43,017 bases of DNA from Chloroflexota bacterium (lineage in GTDB: Bacteria > Chloroflexota > Anaerolineae > Anaerolineales > Anaerolineaceae): NCBI GenBank assembly GCA_023434145.1, contig JAEYTI010000128.1, positions 1 to 43,017 of the forward strand. Reading direction: 5' to 3'. Of this stretch, positions 35,666 through 43,017 are shown one piece after another. Position numbers and translations under genes: made by a program. Under the pieces are notes generated by a model that saw only the letters and a list, made by a program, of their open reading frames with translations, did no database searches and was not told the DNA's origin. Position 1 is the first letter of the stretch, and the number at the start of each line of letters is the position of its first letter.

Positions 35666-37447
35666 ATGAATGGTTGGACCGGAAAAATGCTCGATATTGA
35701 CCTCACCACTGGGACTTCGAAAGTGGTTCCGTTGAATGAGAAACACGCTCGATTGTTTATTGGCGGGCGAGGATTGGGCGCGCGCCTGCTGTGGGACGAA
35801 GTCGGGCCGGGAGTCGACCCGCTGGATCCCGGCAACGTGCTAATCTTCACCGCTGGCCCGCTGACAGCCACCGGCTACCAGACGTCCAACCGGTTCACGG
35901 TCACCACCAAGTCGCCGCTGACCGGCACGGTTTTGGATGCCAACTCCGGCGGGTACTGGGGCATGCAGTTCAAAAAGTGCGGTTACGACGCGCTGATCGT
36001 GCGCGGCAAAGCGCCCAAGCCGGTGTGGATCGAAATCTTGCAGGATCAGGTAACGATCCACGACGCATCCGAGTTGTGGGGCATGCGCGTGCGCGCCGTC
36101 ACCGAGAAGTTGGGGCAGAACAACAACCGCCGCAACGTGCTGTGCATTGGCCCGGCTGGCGAGAATATGAGCCGAATCTCCGCGATCATGAACGACGGCC
36201 AGCGCTCCGCGGCACGCGGCGGCCCAGGTGCGGTGATGGGCTCGAAAAACCTCAAGGCCATCGTGGTGGAAGGTAAGACCCGCCCCGGCATCGTCAATAA
36301 TGAGGACTACAAGTTCTATCTCTACGAGACACGCAAGCTGCTGCGCGCCAGCCCGCTCACCAGCCAGGCATTGCCCGAGTTCGGCACCGCGGTGATGATG
36401 AATATCGTCAACACGGTCGGGGCACTGCCGACCAGAAACGCGCAGCAGTCGCAGTTTGAGCACGCCGAAGATATCTCCGGCGAGGCACTGACTGAGAACT
36501 TCCTGGTGAAGAACGACAACTGCTGGGCCTGCCCCATCGGCTGCACGCGCGTGACCAAGACCGACAAGGTGGAGGGCGAAGGCCCCGAATTCGAGACCAC
36601 CTGGGCCTTTGGCGCGGCATGCGGCGTGCGGGATCTGGCGGCGATCATCGAGGCCAATGCGCTGTGCAACGATCTGGGCTTAGATACCATCTCCGCCGGT
36701 TCGACCATTGCCTGCGCCATGGAGCTTGCCGAGCGCGGCTGCATTGATACAGAGCTGCGCTTTGGCCGCGCCGATATGTTCCCGCAGCTTCTGGAAGATA
36801 TGGCCTACCGCCGCGACCTTGGCAGCGAGATGGCCGATGGCAGCAAGCGGCTGGCAGAGCATTTTGGTCACCCCGAGCTTTCGATGAGCGTGAAGGGTAT
36901 GGAAATGCCCGCCTACGATCCGCGCGGGATGCAGGGCCAGGGATTGCTGTATGCCACCTCCAACCGCGGCGCGTGCCACATGCGCGGCAACATGCTCGGC
37001 CTCGAAGTGCTGGGCCTGCCCAAACTGATCGACCGCTTCCAGACGCAGGGCAAATCCTCCTACGTGATTCTGCACCAGAATTCTTCCGCCGCGATCGACT
37101 CGCTGGTGATCTGCAAGTTCACCAACATGGGCGTTGCCGAAGAGTACTTTGCCCGCACGCTCACCGCCGTGACCGGTGTGTCGTACTCCACCGGCGACCT
37201 GATCAAGGTTGGCGAGCGCGTCTATAACCTTGAGCGCATGTACAACAATCGCGAAGGCTTCACCCGCTCTGACGATACCCTACCACCGCGTATGCTCACC
37301 GAGCCGGTGGTCGATGGGCCATCGAAGGGCTGGGTCAGCAAGCTGGATATGATGCTCGATGAATATTACCGCGCGCGCGGCTGGGATTCTGCCGGCGTAC
37401 CGAAGCCCGCCAAGCTGGCGGAGCTTAGATTGGAGGATTTGGCATGA
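35666..37447 (+). CDS. Aldehyde:ferredoxin oxidoreductase (tungsten, AOR family)
   Basis: A 593-residue tungstopterin enzyme that oxidises aldehydes to acids with ferredoxin as acceptor. The N-terminal 'GGRGLGARLLWDE' is the AOR hallmark. The 4Fe-4S ligands are Cys286-x2-Cys289-x3-Cys293 (CWACPIGC) and Cys483 (VICKF). ATG 35666 has CGGAGG upstream; the longer open frame from 35507 overlaps rhaA and is rejected. Its stop overlaps the aldolase start by 4 bp. Position between rhaA and an aldolase suggests L-lactaldehyde as substrate (inference). AORs have relaxed specificity, so this needs care. Confidence 0.92.
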   Translation: MNGWTGKMLDIDLTTGTSKVVPLNEKHARLFIGGRGLGARLLWDEVGPGVDPLDPGNVLIFTAGPLTATGYQTSNRFTVTTKSPLTGTVLDANSGGYWGMQFKKCGYDALIVRGKAPKPVWIEILQDQVTIHDASELWGMRVRAVTEKLGQNNNRRNVLCIGPAGENMSRISAIMNDGQRSAARGGPGAVMGSKNLKAIVVEGKTRPGIVNNEDYKFYLYETRKLLRASPLTSQALPEFGTAVMMNIVNTVGALPTRNAQQSQFEHAEDISGEALTENFLVKNDNCWACPIGCTRVTKTDKVEGEGPEFETTWAFGAACGVRDLAAIIEANALCNDLGLDTISAGSTIACAMELAERGCIDTELRFGRADMFPQLLEDMAYRRDLGSEMADGSKRLAEHFGHPELSMSVKGMEMPAYDPRGMQGQGLLYATSNRGACHMRGNMLGLEVLGLPKLIDRFQTQGKSSYVILHQNSSAAIDSLVICKFTNMGVAEEYFARTLTAVTGVSYSTGDLIKVGERVYNLERMYNNREGFTRSDDTLPPRMLTEPVVDGPSKGWVSKLDMMLDEYYRARGWDSAGVPKPAKLAELRLEDLA

Positions 37448-38055
37448 TTGACGAACGTATTTACGAGCAGATCCGCGAAATTGGACGCGATTTGTACGTG
37501 CAGAACATGATCTCCTCGCATGGTGGCAATATTTCGCTGCGCATTGGCGACCGGCTGGTTATCAAGCGGCGCGGTGCGCAGTTGGGACGGCTGAAACCGA
37601 GCGACCTGATCGAAACGCCGATCGAAAAGAACGACTCGGGGGTTGTGCTGGCTTCCACCGAATTGCTGGTGCACCGCGCCATCTATATGGCGACTCCGGC
37701 GATGGCGGTGGTCCACTGCCACCCGCGCACGGCGATTGCCCTCTCGCTCTCACGCGACGAGATTGTGCCGATCGACAATGAGGCTTCGTACCTGCTCAAA
37801 AAAGTCCCGGTTGTAACGGAAGAGTTCGCTTCTGGCACGCCAGAGATGGCAAACAAGGTTGCAACAGCCTTGCAGCAGTACAAGATCATCATGCTGCGCG
37901 GTCACGGCAGCTTCTCCACCGGGCAGACGCTGGAAGAGGCCTTCCACTGGTCATCGACCCTGGAAGAAGCCTGCCAGATCGCCATGTACGCCAAGCTGAT
38001 TAACGAACCGTTCATCGAATACCGCAAGATGAGCGAATCCTATAACAAGTGGTAG
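37444..38055 (+). CDS. Class II aldolase (L-fuculose/rhamnulose-1-phosphate aldolase type)
   Basis: A 203-residue zinc aldolase. Glu73 with the zinc ligands His91, His93 (HCHP) and His154 (RGHGSF) closely follows the spacing of E. coli FucA (Glu73, His92, His94, His155). It cleaves a ketose 1-phosphate into DHAP and lactaldehyde. ATGA overlap with the AOR gene shows translational coupling. Whether it acts on rhamnulose- or fuculose-phosphate cannot be told from sequence; rhaA in the operon favours rhamnulose. Confidence 0.88.
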   Translation: MIDERIYEQIREIGRDLYVQNMISSHGGNISLRIGDRLVIKRRGAQLGRLKPSDLIETPIEKNDSGVVLASTELLVHRAIYMATPAMAVVHCHPRTAIALSLSRDEIVPIDNEASYLLKKVPVVTEEFASGTPEMANKVATALQQYKIIMLRGHGSFSTGQTLEEAFHWSSTLEEACQIAMYAKLINEPFIEYRKMSESYNKW

Positions 38056-38058
38056 GCA

Positions 38059-38595
38059 ATGGAAATCAAAACTGCCCGGTTGATCCTGCGCGAGCTGCGC
38101 GAAGATGACTTTCACGCGTTCTATGCCATTGAATCGCACCCGGAGGTGATGCGCTACGAGCGTGATGCGATGACCGAAGAAGCGGCCCGCGAAAAGCTGC
38201 GCGCGCACATGGCGGAAATCTCAGTGGAACCGCGCAAGAAATATTACTTTGCCGTCACCCTCCCGCCGGATGACTGCCTGCGTGGAATCGTGGCAGTGCG
38301 TATGAACTGGGAAACTGTGCGCGAGTGGGAAGTCGGCTGGACGATAGACCCGGCCTTGTGGGGCAAGGGCTACGCAACCGAAGCAGCAGATGCGCTGGTA
38401 AAGCTGGCCTTCACCCAGCTAAAAGCCCACCGGGTAGTGGCCTTTTGCCACGAGGAAAACACCGCATCCTTCCGCGTGATGGAAAAGCTCGGCATGACGC
38501 GCGAAGGACGCACGCGTGAAACCCGCTGGCTGCACGACCAATGGAACGACGAACTCATCTACAGCATGCTCGACCGAGAATACGCAGAACGATAA
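38059..38595 (+). CDS. GNAT-family acetyltransferase (RimJ/RimL type)
   Basis: A 178-residue N-acetyltransferase. 'TARLILRELREDDF' at the N-terminus, 'WEVGWTIDPALWGKGYATEA' with the acetyl-CoA-binding Gly-Lys-Gly, and 'NTASFRVMEKLGM' are the family marks. The acceptor may be a protein N-terminus or a small amine; it is unknown. It starts 3 bp after the aldolase stop and is the last gene of the operon, followed by a perfect hairpin. Confidence 0.88.
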   Translation: MEIKTARLILRELREDDFHAFYAIESHPEVMRYERDAMTEEAAREKLRAHMAEISVEPRKKYYFAVTLPPDDCLRGIVAVRMNWETVREWEVGWTIDPALWGKGYATEAADALVKLAFTQLKAHRVVAFCHEENTASFRVMEKLGMTREGRTRETRWLHDQWNDELIYSMLDREYAER

Positions 38596-38615
38596 GAAAC
38601 TGGCCTAAAGGCGCG

Positions 38616-38654
38616 TGCGGGTTATGAAAACGCAAAGCGTTTTCATAACCCGCA
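38616..38654. terminator. Perfect 18-bp hairpin ending the rhamnose operon
   Basis: 38616-38633 pairs with 38637-38654 without mismatch, with an AAA loop, followed by a T-rich stretch (TTTCCCTTTTT). It lies 20 bp after the GNAT stop. Confidence 0.85.
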
Positions 38655-38708
38655 TTTCCCTTTTTGGGCTCTCAAAGGGAGCCGGCCCAGACTTAACTGC
38701 CCGGCAGA

Positions 38709-38735
38709 GGGCTGTTCAAATGTTGTGAACAGCCC
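38709..38735. terminator. Hairpin terminator of the DUF305 gene
   Basis: 10-bp stem (38709-38718 / 38726-38735) just past the end of the leftward DUF305 gene. Together with 38616-38654 it separates two convergent units. Confidence 0.7.
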
Positions 38736-38749
38736 CTTTAATCACCCGG

Positions 38750-39661
38750 CTACGCCTCTGGGGTACCCGTAGAGGTTTCTGTTGGCTCCAGGGTTGGTGG
38801 TATATCGGTTGGAGTTTCTGTCGGAGTCTCAGTTGGCGTCTCTGTTGGTGTTTCGGTGGGTGTCTCAGTAGGTGTTTCTGTTTCTGTAGGCGTCATAGTC
38901 GGCATGTCTGTTGGCATGTCGGTGGGTGTCTCAGTAGGCGTTCCGGTAGGGGTCTCGGAAGGTGTTTCGGTAGGGGTAGCAGTATCTGTAGGAACGACGG
39001 TGGGGGTAACTGTACCATCATCGTCAACCTCCGGCCAATCGATGCCGTAGTACCATTCGTCGCGCATCATGCCAAACAAATCAGCCGTACGGGTGTGCGC
39101 AACAGCCATGCGTTTGGACAGGTTATATGCCTCGCGGCGCCCGTCATGATGACGCTCGATCAGCGCAATGGCAGCAGCATCCATGTTCAGGTAGATCGCC
39201 TTATCAAGAAAGGCATGCTCAAACTGGTCATCCGGCACCATCTGCAAGTGCTGAAGAGGAAGGGTCAGGTCTAACTTTTCGACGCCCATTTCCCACTTCG
39301 GCGACTCGGGGAAGGTGGGTACAGCGTCAGGCGGTGGGGTTCTCGAACTGCCGTACCACTTCCTACGCCATTCACGCATCATATCATTTTCTTCACGCGC
39401 TGTTTCTATCTCTTCTTCCAGCACTTCACGAAGCTGATCGTGTATAGGCTTCGTCAGCGCATATTCGTACAGTTCAATCGCCGCTTCATGCGCGGGTACC
39501 ATGTAGTCAATGAAGTACCGGTCGAACACCGGCTTCCTGCTGGAGGTTGTGGCATGCGGATCTGGGTCTTGGGCCATCGCAGGCACAACCATCACCGAAA
39601 ACAGGGCGATGATCAGCAAGGCCGGGAACAGAATTCGCCGTATGCTCTTATTGGAAACCAT
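38750..39661 (-). CDS. Exported DUF305 protein with TPTE-repeat tail
   Basis: A 303-residue exported protein. Residues 1-32 are a signal peptide. The DUF305 helical domain follows (about 40-190) with 'DRYFIDYMVPAHEAAIELYEYAL', where family members carry His/Met residues linked to metal handling; here the usual 'MVPHH' is 'MVPAH'. The last 85 residues are Thr-Pro-x-Glu repeats, probably a wall-spanning or flexible linker. ATG 39661 has AAAGGAG upstream; the longer frame from 39757 is rejected because it would run through a palindrome. Confidence 0.85.
   Translation of the reverse strand: MVSNKSIRRILFPALLIIALFSVMVVPAMAQDPDPHATTSSRKPVFDRYFIDYMVPAHEAAIELYEYALTKPIHDQLREVLEEEIETAREENDMMREWRRKWYGSSRTPPPDAVPTFPESPKWEMGVEKLDLTLPLQHLQMVPDDQFEHAFLDKAIYLNMDAAAIALIERHHDGRREAYNLSKRMAVAHTRTADLFGMMRDEWYYGIDWPEVDDDGTVTPTVVPTDTATPTETPSETPTGTPTETPTDMPTDMPTMTPTETETPTETPTETPTETPTETPTETPTDIPPTLEPTETSTGTPEA
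38800..39010 (-). repeat. Tandem short repeats coding the TPTE tail
   Basis: Variants of a 12-bp unit (Thr-Pro-Thr-Glu) repeat through the 3' part of the DUF305 gene. Such tracts expand and contract by slippage. Confidence 0.8.
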
Positions 39662-39703
39662 ATCGGTTTGCTCCTTTTCACTTACATAGTTTCTATATTG
39701 ATG

Positions 39704-39762
39704 CTTAGTTGGATCCTTGTGCGTGGCCAACTTCGTTGGCCACGCACAAGGATCCAACTAAG
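39704..39762. repeat. Perfect 28-bp inverted repeat in a divergent promoter region
   Basis: 39704-39731 and 39735-39762 are exact complements around a TTC loop. It lies upstream of both neighbouring genes, so a terminator role is not expected. Confidence 0.85.
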
Positions 39763-39977
39763 TTTGAACAGCTTTTCCATCACTGTGCCAGCCAATAGTT
39801 TCGGGCTGGCATTCTTTCACAGACGCCTGCTCAGTATTTATATTGCGCCGGTTTAAGCGATAAAACAGCGGAGATTCCCCCATAGAATTAGGGATAACCC
39901 CCAATAGTCGAGCTAATTTCAGCGAAATCATCCTGTCAGACAGGAAAGGATCGAGTAAAATGGAGGCGGTTTTTACG

Positions 39978-39995
39978 AAATCATCATGATGATTT
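39978..39995. promoter_or_regulatory. 18-bp perfect palindrome, possible operator of hom
   Basis: AAATCATCATGATGATTT is fully symmetric and ends 32 bp before the homoserine dehydrogenase start. It overlaps the likely 5' leader, so a bound repressor would block the gene. Confidence 0.4.
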
Positions 39996-40027
39996 TCATC
40001 CCCCCACTTTTTCAAGGGAGCACAAGC

Positions 40028-41059
40028 ATGAATGAAGTACGCCTGGCATTGATCGGCTTTGGCAACGTTGCCCAGGGCTTTACCAACATTCTCAAAGAGT
40101 ACGGCGACCAGTACGAAAGCAAATATGGTATCCGTTTCCTCATCACCGCGGTCGCTGATAAATCCTGCGGCAACGTCTTAAACCCCGACGGCCTTTCTCC
40201 CGCAGCGCTGCTCGAAGCGATGGAGATCGATCACTGCCTCAACAATCTGCCTGGCTCGCACCCCGATTGGGACGCGATGGAAATTATCCAGAGCAGCCCC
40301 GCGGACGTGGTGATCGAAATGAGCTACACCAATCTGGAAACCGGTGAGCCGGCGACCGGTTACATTGCCGAAGCGCTAAGCCGGAAAAAGCACGTGGTAA
40401 CCACCAATAAAGGCCCGATTGCCCTGCACTATGACCGGCTGAACGAGCTGGCGCACATCCATGGCGTGCAGTTGTGCGCGGAAGGCACGGTGATGAGCGG
40501 CTCCCCGGTGCTGCGTGTTGGGCAAAAGCTGCTGGCAGCCGCGCAGATCCAGCGCATTGAGGGCATCCTCAACGGTACGACCAATTACATTCTCACCCAG
40601 ATGGCGAGCGGGCAGTCGTACGCGGAGGCGCTGGCGGAAGCACAGCGCATGGGTGTGGCGGAGGCCGACCCCACAGGAGACGTAGAAGGCTACGACGCCG
40701 CTGCGAAAGTAGCGATTCTGGCGCGGCTGGTGCTGGGTGAAGACCTGCCCTTCGGCAGCGTGGATCGTAAGGGCATTACCGCGCTTACGGTAGAAGATAT
40801 CGCCAATGCAACGTCGGAAGGCAAAACCTGGAAGCTGATCGGCGGGGTTGAGCGGATAGAAAGCGGCGTAAAGGGATGGGTTCGCCCGGTATGCCTGCCC
40901 GGCGACCATCCCCTGGCGCGGATAAACGGCCTCACCAACGCTGTCCTCTTTACCACCGACCTGTTGGGCGACGTGACGATCACCGGCCCTGGCGCTGGGC
41001 GAAAAGAGACAGGCTACGCCGTGGTGCAGGATCTGTTCCGCATCTACAACGTTCGGTAG
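40028..41059 (+). CDS. hom: Homoserine dehydrogenase, short form without ACT domain
   Basis: A 343-residue NAD(P)-dependent enzyme converting aspartate semialdehyde to homoserine. 'GFGNVAQG' is the nucleotide-binding loop, 'VVTTNKGPIA' and 'NGTTNYIL' are family motifs, and 'EADPTGDVEGYDAAAKVAIL' is the catalytic signature. It stops after the catalytic domain, so it lacks the ACT domain used for threonine feedback. ATG 40028 has AAGGGAG upstream; an earlier frame start at 39986 is rejected. The cellobiose 2-epimerase gene follows at 15 bp. An alternative is a related oxidoreductase acting on another substrate. Confidence 0.87.
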   Translation: MNEVRLALIGFGNVAQGFTNILKEYGDQYESKYGIRFLITAVADKSCGNVLNPDGLSPAALLEAMEIDHCLNNLPGSHPDWDAMEIIQSSPADVVIEMSYTNLETGEPATGYIAEALSRKKHVVTTNKGPIALHYDRLNELAHIHGVQLCAEGTVMSGSPVLRVGQKLLAAAQIQRIEGILNGTTNYILTQMASGQSYAEALAEAQRMGVAEADPTGDVEGYDAAAKVAILARLVLGEDLPFGSVDRKGITALTVEDIANATSEGKTWKLIGGVERIESGVKGWVRPVCLPGDHPLARINGLTNAVLFTTDLLGDVTITGPGAGRKETGYAVVQDLFRIYNVR

Positions 41060-41074
41060 TTTGCACAGAGACCC

Positions 41075-42286
41075 ATGAATCCAGACACAGCGCAAACCAT
41101 GCTCCGGCAGCGAATGGAAACCGAGCTGCGCGGGAATATATTGCCGTGGTGGATAGCGCACGCTGTTGACCAGGAGAACGGTGGCTTTATCGGTGCGCTG
41201 ACCAACGATCTCGTCACCAATAACGACGAAGTGCGATCCCTGGTGCTGTGCGCCCGCATGCTGTGGACGTATTCCGCTGCTTATCAGCGGTACGGCGACC
41301 CGGCTTACCGCCAAATGGCCGACCATGCCTACCAGTACCTGACCGGTCCATTCCTCGACCGGGAACACGGCGGCATGTACTGGTGGATCGACCGGCAGGG
41401 AAGGCCGGTCAACGACCGCAAACAGACCTATGGGCAGGCCTTTGTCATCTATGGGCTGTCGGAGTACTACCGTGCCACCGGCAACCTGGAAGCAATGGAT
41501 CTGGCGCAGCAGATTTTCCAGCACATCGAAGGCCACGCATCAGACCCAGTCTACGGCGGGTACGTGGAAGGCTGCGCCCGCGATTGGACGGCCCTGGCCG
41601 ATATGCGCCTGAGCAATAAAGAGCTGTTCAACTGCCCCAAGTCGATGAACACCCTGCTGCACGTGATCGAAGGGTACACCGGCCTGATGCGCTCGTGGAC
41701 CCATCCGCAGTTGGAGCGCGCATTACGGAATTTACTGACGGTGTTTCTGGATCGCGTTATCGATCCGCGCACGCACTTCACGCGTCTGTTCTTTGAGATG
41801 GATTGGACGCCGCTCTCCGAGACCATCTCATACGGGCACGACATCGAAACAAGCTGGCTGCTGGTGGAAGCCGCAGAGGTACTGGGTGACCCTGCCCTGC
41901 TGGCGCGTGCCCGTACCAACGCCGTGCAGATGGCGGAGGCAGTACTGGCGCAAGGGTTGGACGAAGACGGCAGCGTGTTCCACGAAGGCGAACCGCACAG
42001 CATCACCGACCCAAGCAAGCACTGGTGGTGCCAGGCGGAAGGGATCGTGGGCTTCTACAACGCCTACCAGATCACCGGCGAGGAGCGGTTCCTACAGGCC
42101 GCACTGCGCATCTGGGACTTTATCGACTCGCACATGATCGACCGCCAGCACGGCGAGTGGTTCAAGATTTTGGACGCACAGAACCGCCCGCTGCCAGGGC
42201 AGGTGAAAGCCGGCCCGTGGGAAGACCCGTACCATCATGCGCGGGCATGCATGGAAATTGCGAGTCGGGTAAGGCCGGGCGGATAA
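41075..42286 (+). CDS. Cellobiose 2-epimerase (AGE family)
   Basis: A 403-residue (alpha/alpha)6-barrel epimerase. 'NCPKSMNTLLHVIEGY' (His196), 'SYGHDIETSWLL' (His255), 'WWCQAEGIVGFYNAY' and 'EDPYHHARACME' (His387/388) match the conserved active-site histidines of cellobiose 2-epimerases, which turn the reducing-end glucose of cellobiose into mannose. N-acylglucosamine 2-epimerase is the related alternative. It is 15 bp after the homoserine dehydrogenase gene, so co-transcription is likely though the functions differ. Confidence 0.88.
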   Translation: MNPDTAQTMLRQRMETELRGNILPWWIAHAVDQENGGFIGALTNDLVTNNDEVRSLVLCARMLWTYSAAYQRYGDPAYRQMADHAYQYLTGPFLDREHGGMYWWIDRQGRPVNDRKQTYGQAFVIYGLSEYYRATGNLEAMDLAQQIFQHIEGHASDPVYGGYVEGCARDWTALADMRLSNKELFNCPKSMNTLLHVIEGYTGLMRSWTHPQLERALRNLLTVFLDRVIDPRTHFTRLFFEMDWTPLSETISYGHDIETSWLLVEAAEVLGDPALLARARTNAVQMAEAVLAQGLDEDGSVFHEGEPHSITDPSKHWWCQAEGIVGFYNAYQITGEERFLQAALRIWDFIDSHMIDRQHGEWFKILDAQNRPLPGQVKAGPWEDPYHHARACMEIASRVRPGG

Positions 42287-42323
42287 ATTGTGGCAAGGTC
42301 ATCGAAGCTCCACCTATATTAAG

Positions 42324-42926
42324 CTAATCGTCCTCTATGGACTCGCCATCTCGCAGTTTCCTCGCCCGGCGAGTTCTCTGGGAAGAGAGAATGATCTTAT
42401 TTACAGCGTAAGCGATTAGAAAACAGACAGCCATCTTTATCAATATATCTGCCCAATCGTAATTGATCCACGGTTTTTCGTTCAACAGGTAAAAAATACT
42501 TCCGAAAACATGCAGGGCAATAATGGCGGCGGTAATCTTTTCCCGGCGAGGGGTTTTCAACTGCGAAGGATTCATTTTTTTCTCAATGGAAGATTCTGGC
42601 TCCTCATAAAACACGTACATAGAACCGGCTACCGGTAGGGAACCACCAAACATCTTCTCTGTTAGGTACTTTTGCCAGTAACTGCCCAGCACTCCAATAG
42701 GAAGAAGGAAAATTACAAAAACCAATCCCAGAACTAAAACCCAAACATTGAATTCTCCTACAGCCACAAATGCACCGATTAGGAGAAGCGTAATACTTAG
42801 GCCAATATAAAGTGTTGACGTAAGACTATCTTTGAAACTTTCGCCAGTATTTCCTCGGTAGTTTTTATAAAAGAACCGGGTGGTAATTTTACTTGAGTTT
42901 AGAGTTGGAGCGTCAAGAATAGCACC
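42324..42926 (-). CDS. Membrane protein, 3' part of a gene that changes frame near the window edge
   Basis: Read leftward, this frame is open from 42926 to the stop at 42324. The GTG at 42767 is not a convincing start: no ribosome site precedes it, and coding-like sequence continues upstream in frame ('TTRFFYKNYRGNTGES...TLYIGLSITLLLIGAFVAVGEF'). Three or four hydrophobic segments are seen. I do not recognise the family. The sequence upstream joins a second open frame (42899-43017), suggesting a frameshift or two overlapping genes. Confidence 0.5.
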   Translation of the reverse strand, partial: GAILDAPTLNSSKITTRFFYKNYRGNTGESFKDSLTSTLYIGLSITLLLIGAFVAVGEFNVWVLVLGLVFVIFLLPIGVLGSYWQKYLTEKMFGGSLPVAGSMYVFYEEPESSIEKKMNPSQLKTPRREKITAAIIALHVFGSIFYLLNEKPWINYDWADILIKMAVCFLIAYAVNKIILSSQRTRRARKLRDGESIEDD

Positions 42927-43017
42927 TTAACAAAAAGTGGAATTGCTGGTAAAAGCATAATCGGCCAAGAAAATGCAAACCCAACAATTCCGAGAAAAAG
43001 TATACCAAAGTATGCGG
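42899..43017 (-). pseudogene. 5'-ward partial hydrophobic frame, cut by window end
   Basis: Leftward open frame entering from beyond the window ('YFGILFLGIVGFAFSWPIML' and following residues) and ending with TAA at 42899-42901. It overlaps the next frame by 28 bp in a -1/+2 relation. It may be the N-terminal part of the same membrane protein with a frameshift, or the end of a separate gene. Confidence 0.4.

Larger units (their letters stand above)
39662..40027. other. Divergent regulatory region with palindromes
   Basis: 366 bp between the leftward DUF305 gene and the rightward homoserine dehydrogenase gene. It holds the 28-bp perfect inverted repeat (39704-39762), a small palindrome TCCTGT-CAG-ACAGGA (39931-39945) and an 18-bp palindrome (39978-39995). 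Confidence 0.5.

Noticed and set aside
38800..39010. Regularly repeated units suggesting a CRISPR array
   Set aside because: The units are 12-bp codon repeats within the TPTE tail of a coding frame, without spacers; no CRISPR array was seen anywhere in the window.
40376..41536. 386-residue leftward open frame
   Set aside because: Shadow of the homoserine dehydrogenase and cellobiose 2-epimerase genes in GC-rich DNA.

Overview
The window most likely comes from a Gram-positive-type or monoderm-like environmental bacterium of the Chloroflexota (Anaerolineae-like). This is inferred, not proven, from the company of genes: large Thr/Pro-rich extracellular proteins with WD40 or fibronectin III domains, a tungsten aldehyde:ferredoxin oxidoreductase, a GH127 arabinofuranosidase, a cellobiose 2-epimerase and a DUF305 protein with a TPTE tail. 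Genes use ordinary AGGAGG-type ribosome sites, and many intergenic gaps hold long perfect hairpins.

Layout. (1) 0.17-4.3 kb: a 1368-residue lipoprotein built from two blocks of WD40-like repeats. (2) 4.4-10.8 kb: accessory DNA with a DUF4268-like PD-(D/E)XK protein, a divergent NurA-family nuclease without HerA, a DUF4272-like protein, an intact 888-bp insertion sequence with 6-bp target duplication, and two small unrecognised genes. The insertion removed the last 11 codons of one of those genes. (3) 10.9-21.3 kb: one leftward seven-gene defence operon, hsdR-hsdS-membrane coiled-coil protein-CBS/HEPN/DUF4268 protein-hsdM-HARE/Mrr/RAMA nuclease-HhH-GPD glycosylase-like protein. It ends in a perfect 24-bp hairpin. 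(4) 21.6-26.0 kb: mobile-element module with HTH and duplicated-repeat proteins, a region of evenly spaced TCGGGA half-sites, a zinc-ribbon protein and a tyrosine recombinase. (5) 26.1-27.3 kb: a second complete tyrosine recombinase beside a tRNA-Met(CAU) gene, the probable integration site of the island to its left.

(6) 27.4-42.3 kb: GC-richer carbohydrate metabolism. It holds GH127 beta-L-arabinofuranosidase, a convergent lactonase-family propeller protein, a secreted fibronectin III protein, then a tight rightward operon of URO-D-family protein, L-rhamnose isomerase, aldehyde:ferredoxin oxidoreductase, class II aldolase and a GNAT acetyltransferase. The operon suggests rhamnose breakdown in which the lactaldehyde is oxidised with ferredoxin. 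A DUF305 protein, a homoserine dehydrogenase and a cellobiose 2-epimerase follow. (7) 42.3-43.0 kb: the 3' part of a leftward membrane-protein gene whose reading frame changes close to the window edge.

The most promising undescribed system is the defence operon. A type I restriction-modification system has its hsdS and hsdM genes split by a membrane protein and by a predicted CBS-regulated HEPN ribonuclease. It is followed by a methylation-reader nuclease and a base-excision-like glycosylase, and spacing suggests a single transcript.
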